Part shown: positions 58,792-64,000 of the stretch, piece by piece
Position numbering within the stretch: position 1 is the stretch's first letter
Layout of the letters: each line of letters starts with the position of its first letter
NCBI RefSeq assembly: GCF_001659605.2
Contig: NC_035161.2
Coordinates: 29,745,691-29,809,690 of the forward strand
Length of the DNA stretch: 64,000 nucleotides
Direction of reading: 5' to 3'
From: Manihot esculenta
Taxonomy: Eukaryota; Streptophyta; Magnoliopsida; Malpighiales; Euphorbiaceae
Notes under the pieces: model-generated
The model's input: the letters and a program-made list of their open reading frames with translations, nothing else
Databases searched by the model: none
Told to the model about the DNA's origin: nothing
Made by a program: the position numbers and the translations under genes

Positions 58792-60544
58792 CCTCTCGAT
58801 CTTCAAGAGGTAAGAGTAGATCCTCACCTCTTTTCATGTTTTGACTAAGTTTCTTGAAGGTTCATGGGGTAGAAATGCATGATTAGGTTAGTTGTTTAGA
58901 GTTAAGACTTATGTGCTTTTATGGTTAATGTATGTTGTATAAGTATGTTTGATGTGTTTGTGTTGGGGTTTAGGTTAGTTTGAGACCCTTATAAGCTTAT
59001 GTATGTGTGTATGCATGTTTTGGAAGTGTTGGATTTGAGTTGAAAGGTTTGGGAGGCAAATGTGCATAGGATGGCTGAGTTCTGCCACTTTGGAAGAACT
59101 CAGGTTCGGCAGCCGAAGGAACTTTTGGCCGTCGAACCTGCCTGTGGAGGCAAACTTTTGGCTGCCGAACCCTGCCCCCGAAAGTGGACTTTCGGCTCTA
59201 GAAAGGAGTTTCGGCCGCCGAAGGTGCCGCCGAACATGCACGAGTTTCGGATCTGGAAGGAACCTTCGGCCGCTGAAAGTGCCGCGAAGGTGCATGACTT
59301 TCGGCTCTGGAGGGACTTTCGGCCGCCAAACCTGCCGCCGAAAGTGCCCTGTTCAGCCTTCCTTTGCATGATTTTCTATGCATGTTTGTGATGTTTTAGG
59401 GGTTTTGGGGGAGTATTTTAGAGTCATGTTCATGTATGTTTAGTCCCTCATTTAAGTCCACCTGTGTAGGTTCGGACCCGAGGAACCGAGGACCCCAGCA
59501 GTGAGATAACTGCTTCAGTGTCTTGTCAAAGCTAGCCTGAGGTGAGTAGAATGGACCTTTATTTTCAAAGAAAATAAATAAAATTGAGCATGTTCATGCA
59601 TCACGAATGCCATATGATATATTAGGTTGTTTGCATTAGAATTCACGAATATGTTGCATTGCATAATATGATGATGATGTGGATGAATGTTGGATGATCC
59701 TTTAGTCCTCACTATGATGAGATATGATATGATGTGATATGGAAGTCCAGGTGTGGCCTGCACTACGCCCCTGGCACAATGTAAGAGAAAGTCCGGGTGT
59801 GGCCTGCACTACGCCCCCGGCACGAGTGGATATGTATGATATGATATGTGTAAGAGAAAGACCAGGTGTGGCCTGCACTATGCCCCTGGCATGATTGGAC
59901 TATTTAGAGGGCTATTGGTGACAAGTTCATCTTTAATGTGATTTGTTTGTGATGTGATGCATTTCATAAAAGCATGAATGTTAAATTTAATGTTTTACTA
60001 TTCTGCTCACTGGGCTCTAGTAGCTCACCCCATTCCCTTAATCCCCCAGGTTTGCAGGTACGAGGTAGTCCGGGAAGTCAGCTAGAGTAGGAAGTTTTAT
60101 GTATGTAATAGCTAGTAAGTGGACATGAGAAAGAATATGATGTAATGAATAGTATTGAACAGTCATGTAATGTAATGATGTTTATTGAGGTTTAGAGTTG
60201 TGCTTGACCCTAGCATGCATGGTTAATCCCTTTGCGTATACATGATCTTTGTAATGTGTTAATGACGTTTATGTAAACCAAGCTTAATGTATGATATGTT
60301 ACCCCATTGGAGCATTTGATGAGGGCTCCAGTGTGGGGTTTAATGTTTATGATTATGAGTTGTGCATGCACAGGTTAAGCTTGGTGAATGAAAGAAAGAA
60401 AGTTTAAAGTTTTTATGTAAATGTTGATCATGTATGTGATTAAACAGGTATACAGGATATATGTTAGGCTTGCTACGGGTCCCGGCGGCCTTAAGCCGAT
60501 CTGGATTCTAGCGCCGGTAGCGGTCCGGTTTTCGGGTCGTTACA
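58792..60544 (+). repeat. 3' LTR of chromovirus B, second part
   Basis: Resumes B's LTR after element C. It carries the splice-donor word CAAGAG|GTAAGAG near 58810 and TTCGGCCGCCGAA-type words at 59103-59345. Three minisatellite units AGTCCAGGTGTGGCCTGCAC-like lie at 59743-59890. It ends TTTTCGGGTCGTTACA. Together with 47933-48399 the LTR measures about 2220 bp. Confidence 0.88.
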
Positions 60545-61639
60545 TCAGCTGGGATGCTCAACCCACTACCAATTCCAGAGTGGAAATGGGAAAATGTAGC
60601 GATGGATTTCGTAGTGGGGTTACTAGCAACGTCCAACAGATTAGATTTGATATGGGTAATAGTGGACAGATTGACCAAATCTGCTCACTTCATTCCGGTC
60701 AGGAGTGGTTACTCTGTGAACAAGCTGGCACAGGTGTATGTTGAAGAGATTGTCAGGCTGCATGGGACTCCAGTATCAATAGTGTCAGATAGGGGACCCC
60801 AGTTTACCTCCAGGTTTTGGCAGAGTCTGCAGAATGCGATGGGCACGAGGTTGGATTTTAGCACTGCCTTTCATCCACAAACTGATGGATAGTCAGAGAG
60901 GACCATCCAAACGATAGAAGATATGTTGAGAATGTGTGTGCTAGATTTTGGCGGTTCTTGAAGGCAGCATCTACCACTGGTAGAGTTTGCCTAAAATAAC
61001 AGTTATCATGCTAGCATAGGGATGGCTCCTTATGAAGCTCTATATGGGAGGAAGTGCAGGTCACCTGGCTGCTGGGAAGAAGTGGGAGAAAGGGCTCTAG
61101 CAAGGTCATAATTAGTTGAGATCACCAGCAGGGTAGTGCCTATTATTAGAGAAAGAATCAGAATTGCTGTGAGTCGGCAGAAGAGCTATGCAGATGTCCG
61201 CAGAAAACATATTGTATTCCAGGAGGGAGATATGGTGTTGCTCAAGGTGTCTCCTATGAAAGGGGTGATTCGCTTTGGGAAAAAGGGTAAACTAGCTCCA
61301 AGGTACATCGGACCCTTCGAAATTTTGCAAAAGATTGGGAATGTATCTTACAAGTTAGATTTACCTACTTCTATGGAGAGAATCCATCCGGTTTTCCATG
61401 TTTTCATGTTACGAAAGTTTGTGTCAGATCCGGACAAGGTTCTTAATGAACCTGATGTAGAGATCCTAGGAGATCTCACCTTTGTGGAGCAGCCAGTGCG
61501 GATCGTAGACAAGCAGATCAGAAAGTTGAGGAACAAGGAAATCGCGATGGTGAAAGTACTTTGGAATCACCACAACATGGAAGAGAGCACCTGGAAGACC
61601 CGGGAGTCCATACTCCAACAATACCCTTATCTCTTTTAA
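60545..61639 (+). pseudogene. Chromovirus A pol, integrase and chromodomain end
   Basis: Continues A's integrase after element B. It carries the DDE-core region ([21 protein letters not shown]), a TAG at 60890 shared with the duplicate at 43172-43553, and further stops near 60960 and 61110. The frame 61136-61639 holds the integrase C-terminal domain ([19 protein letters not shown]) and a full chromodomain ending TRESILQQYPYLF. Confidence 0.9.
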
Positions 61640-61720
61640 GGTAAGTATTTTAATTTTTATGTGTTTTCTTGATGTTTTATGTTTGCTTGTTGAACATTCG
61701 GGGACGAATGTGGAGGAGAA
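61640..61720 (+). other. Chromovirus A 3' untranslated end and purine tract
   Basis: CATTCGGGGACGAATG, a self-complementary word also present in B and C, then a short purine tract TGGAGGAGAA at 61711-61720 before the LTR. Confidence 0.75.
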
Positions 61721-63868
61721 TGTAATATCCGGCTAGACTCCGGCGTCGGAATTCTAACCCTCCGACGGAATCCCCGTTGAAATCTGGAATCTCGGATGCC
61801 GGAACCTCTTAGAAGGGTAAAACAAGGTTTTTATAAAATATTTTTGAAAATTTTAAGGTTTTAAGAAAAGAAAGAAAAAGAATTTTTGAAGAAAAAAATG
61901 TTTTGGAAGGAAAGTCCAGGTTCGGCCACCGAACATGGTGCTGCCGCGGGAGCTCTCATTTCGGCCCCCAAAGGTGGTCTGGCTAGCCATCTATAAGAGG
62001 CCTCCAGTCCGAAAATGGGAGAGTTTCTCTCTCCATTTTCGGGTAAAGATGAGTTCTTGCCCTCCCATTGTTGATTTTGTTATTTTTCTTTCAAATCCTT
62101 CAAAATATTCATGAGTTTTCTCTTGTTTTTGAAGTTTTGAGCTTAAATCCAAGATTTTAAAGTTTGGAGACTGTTTCTCCTCAACTCAAAGCTTGGATCG
62201 CATCTACCTTAGATCTTCAAGAGGTAAGTGTAGATCCTTACCTTTTCCTATGTTTTAAGTAAGTATTAATAAGGGTTAAGGATTAAAAATGCATGAATTG
62301 ATTAAATCTAATGCTACAGGGTTTGAGTTGGGTTGTTTATGAATATTTGCTCTTTTGATGTTTTAGTTATTGTTTGTTGGGGTTTAGGCTAGTTTTTAAG
62401 CCCCTTATGCTTGATGAGTGTGTATGCATGTTTTGAGGGGTTGGATGTGAGGATTTGGAGAGTTTTAGTGGCTGAGTGCTTAAGGCAGAAGTGGGTTCTG
62501 CCATTCTGGAGAACCCAGGTTCGGCCGCTGAATCAGGATTCGGCTACCGAACCTGCCTGTGGAGGCAGCCTTTGGCCGCTTAACCTGCCCCTGAAAGGAT
62601 GGACTTTCGGATCTGGGAAGGCTTTCGGCCGCCGAACCTGCCCCCGAAGGTTGGTGACTTTCGAATTTGTGGAGACCTTCGGCCGCCCAACCTGCCCCCG
62701 AAAGTGTCTGACTTTCGGATCTGTGGGGACCTTCAGCCACCGAACCTGCCGTCGAAAGTCCTCTACCCAGCCTTCCTTTGCTTGATTCCTATGCATGTTT
62801 TGATATGTTTTAGGGGGTTTTTTGGGAGTTGTTTAGAGTCATGTAATTGTTGTGTTGGTCCCTCATTTGAGTCCACCTGTGTAGGATCGGACTAGGGAGA
62901 CCGTAGAGGCCTTCAGTGAGCTAGCTGCGTCATTGTTAGGCAAGCGTCAGCCAGAAGTGAGTAGAACTAAACTAATCTATTGTTTTAAATTAATCAAACT
63001 TTTTAAGCATGATCATGCATCACGAATGCCATGTTTATGTATTAGGTTGTTTTACATTAGAATTTACGAATATGATACATTGCATAATTTACTGTTGTTG
63101 TGGATGGATATTGGATGACCCACTAGGCCTCGATATGATATGATACGGAAGTCTAGGTCGAGGCCCATTCTACGCCCCTGGCAATATGATAAGGGAAAGT
63201 CCAGGTCGAGACCCATTCTACGCCCCTAGCATTTATGGATATGTTATGTTATGTTTAAGCGAAAGTCCTGAGGAGTTCCGTCAAGGGCCGAGCACATTGG
63301 ATATGTAGAGGGTTACTGGTGATAAGTCCATCTTAATGTGAATTGATTGTGCTGTGACGCATTTCATATAAGCATATGTTTATTAAACTATTTTTATGTT
63401 CTGCTCACTAGACTCTTGTAATTTATCCCTTTCTCCTAACCCCAGGTTTGCAGGAGCGCAGATAGCTTGGGAGAGTCGGCATAGCTTTTGGTACAGTTTT
63501 AATGTAATAGAATAATAGTAGACATGTAATATCTTATGGATTAGAATTGTGTTTTGCCCCAATGATAATTTTGTAATCTCGGTTTACATGATCTTTATGT
63601 AAAAGTTTTGTGTTTATGTTATGTTGAACCAAGTTGAGACATGTATGTTGACCATACTAGAGCATTTGATGAGGGCTCTAGTATGGGTTGTATGTTGCAC
63701 AGGTCAAGCTTGGTTTCATGAAATGTTTAAGTTTTTATGTTGATGTATAATCATATATGGGATTTTATCAGGTACACAGGATTTATAGCAGGCTTGCTAC
63801 GGGTTCCGGTGACCTTAAGTCGATTTGAATCCTAGCGCCGGCAGCGGTCCGATTTCTGATTCGTTATA
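61721..63868 (+). repeat. 3' LTR of chromovirus A
   Basis: Starts TGTAATATCCGGCTAG. It ends CGTTATA, where the expected last bases are TTACA, so the terminal CA has decayed. TTCGGCCGCCGAACCTGCC-type words lie at 62520-62760, and minisatellite units at about 63140-63230. Diverged by several percent from the 5' LTR. Confidence 0.88.
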
Positions 63869-64000
63869 GAGCTAGTTTTTAAACGATTTCAAAAGAGGTG
63901 ATACTCTTCCAACACTGATTTTTGCATACGAAATCAATTAATGAAATTATAAATAAAAAATAGTTGACTAAATTTTTTCAAAATTTAATGACTTTGTTCA
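63869..64000 (-). mobile_element. Element E internal region resumes (tentative)
   Basis: Sequence after A's right target copy (GAGCT). It includes CAAAATTTAATGACTTTG and 'attttttcaa' words reminiscent of Athila 3' non-coding sequence. It is too short to confirm. Confidence 0.35.

Larger units (their letters stand above)
35416..63868 (+). mobile_element. Chromovirus A (Del/Tekay-type Ty3/gypsy), host of the nest
   Basis: 5' LTR is 35416-39004 (2169 bp without its solo-LTR insert) and 3' LTR is 61721-63868 (2148 bp). The flanking 5-mers GGGCT (35411-35415) and GAGCT (63869-63873) differ by one G-to-A change and are the decayed target duplication. Primer site, gag, pol and chromodomain remnants run 39005-43553 and resume at 60545-61639. 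The LTRs differ by several percent in the stretches compared, and the coding region has many stops, so this is the oldest chromovirus here. Confidence 0.88.

Noticed and set aside
59060..59391. Frames of 89-109 aa in the B LTR
   Set aside because: Same GC-rich repeat effect as in the C LTRs; no homology seen.

Overview
This is plant nuclear DNA. It has AT-rich, intron-containing genes with GT-AG introns, an F-box/FBA gene, Ty3/gypsy LTR retrotransposons with plant-type primer binding sites, and an L1-type LINE. A woody eudicot of the Euphorbiaceae/Malpighiales type (cassava or rubber relatives) would fit, but that is an inference from general appearance. No tRNA, rRNA or CRISPR array was recognised. 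All alignments here were done by eye.

Left part (1-12.9 kb). The window opens in the 5' end of a minus-strand LTR retrotransposon (gag start, primer site, short LTR), followed by about 3.4 kb of AT-rich intergenic DNA. A ten-exon alpha/beta-hydrolase gene (4051-7427, 345 aa) is intact by splice-phase bookkeeping. A broken N-terminal piece of a WDR12/YTM1 ribosome-biogenesis gene follows (8415-8839), then a two-exon F-box/FBA gene (10443-11799).

Middle part (12.9-34.9 kb). A complete Athila-like element (12924-19681, TSD GTATA) has nearly identical 1.5-kb LTRs but lacks the gag core, reverse transcriptase, RNase H and integrase, so it looks like a recently moved non-autonomous element. A large eight-coding-exon gene for a Gln/Ser-rich nuclear-type protein of the 'dentin sialophosphoprotein-like' plant family (22678-28542, about 1590 aa) contains one GC-AG intron. 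A TFIIB pseudogene and a 5'-truncated LINE with a clean target duplication follow.

Right part (about 31.6-64 kb) is a retrotransposon nest that can be unpeeled by target-site duplications. An old minus-strand Athila/Tat-like element E was invaded by chromovirus A (35416-63868, TSD GGGCT/GAGCT). A's 5' LTR received an Athila-type solo LTR (36388-37802, TSD CCTGC). A's integrase received related chromovirus B (TSD TCAGC). B's 3' LTR received the young minus-strand chromovirus C (TSD CCTCT). C has a 1625-codon gag-pol and two 2224-bp LTRs differing at three visible sites, but a small deletion shifts the frame in its chromodomain. Wedged between C's outer LTR edge and its target duplication is a perfect palindrome with 286-bp arms. 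B's 5' LTR and early gag are missing; in their place is a 382-bp second copy of A's integrase. An occupied-by-empty-allele illegitimate recombination explains this exactly.

The host genes show no functional linkage to each other. The transposon families share internal logic: LTR promoters with TATA boxes, a conserved splice donor in the chromovirus LTR paired with an acceptor just before gag, and short reiterated motifs (GTGATTTGCCCA in Athila-like LTR and gag, TTCGGCGGCCGAA in chromovirus LTRs).
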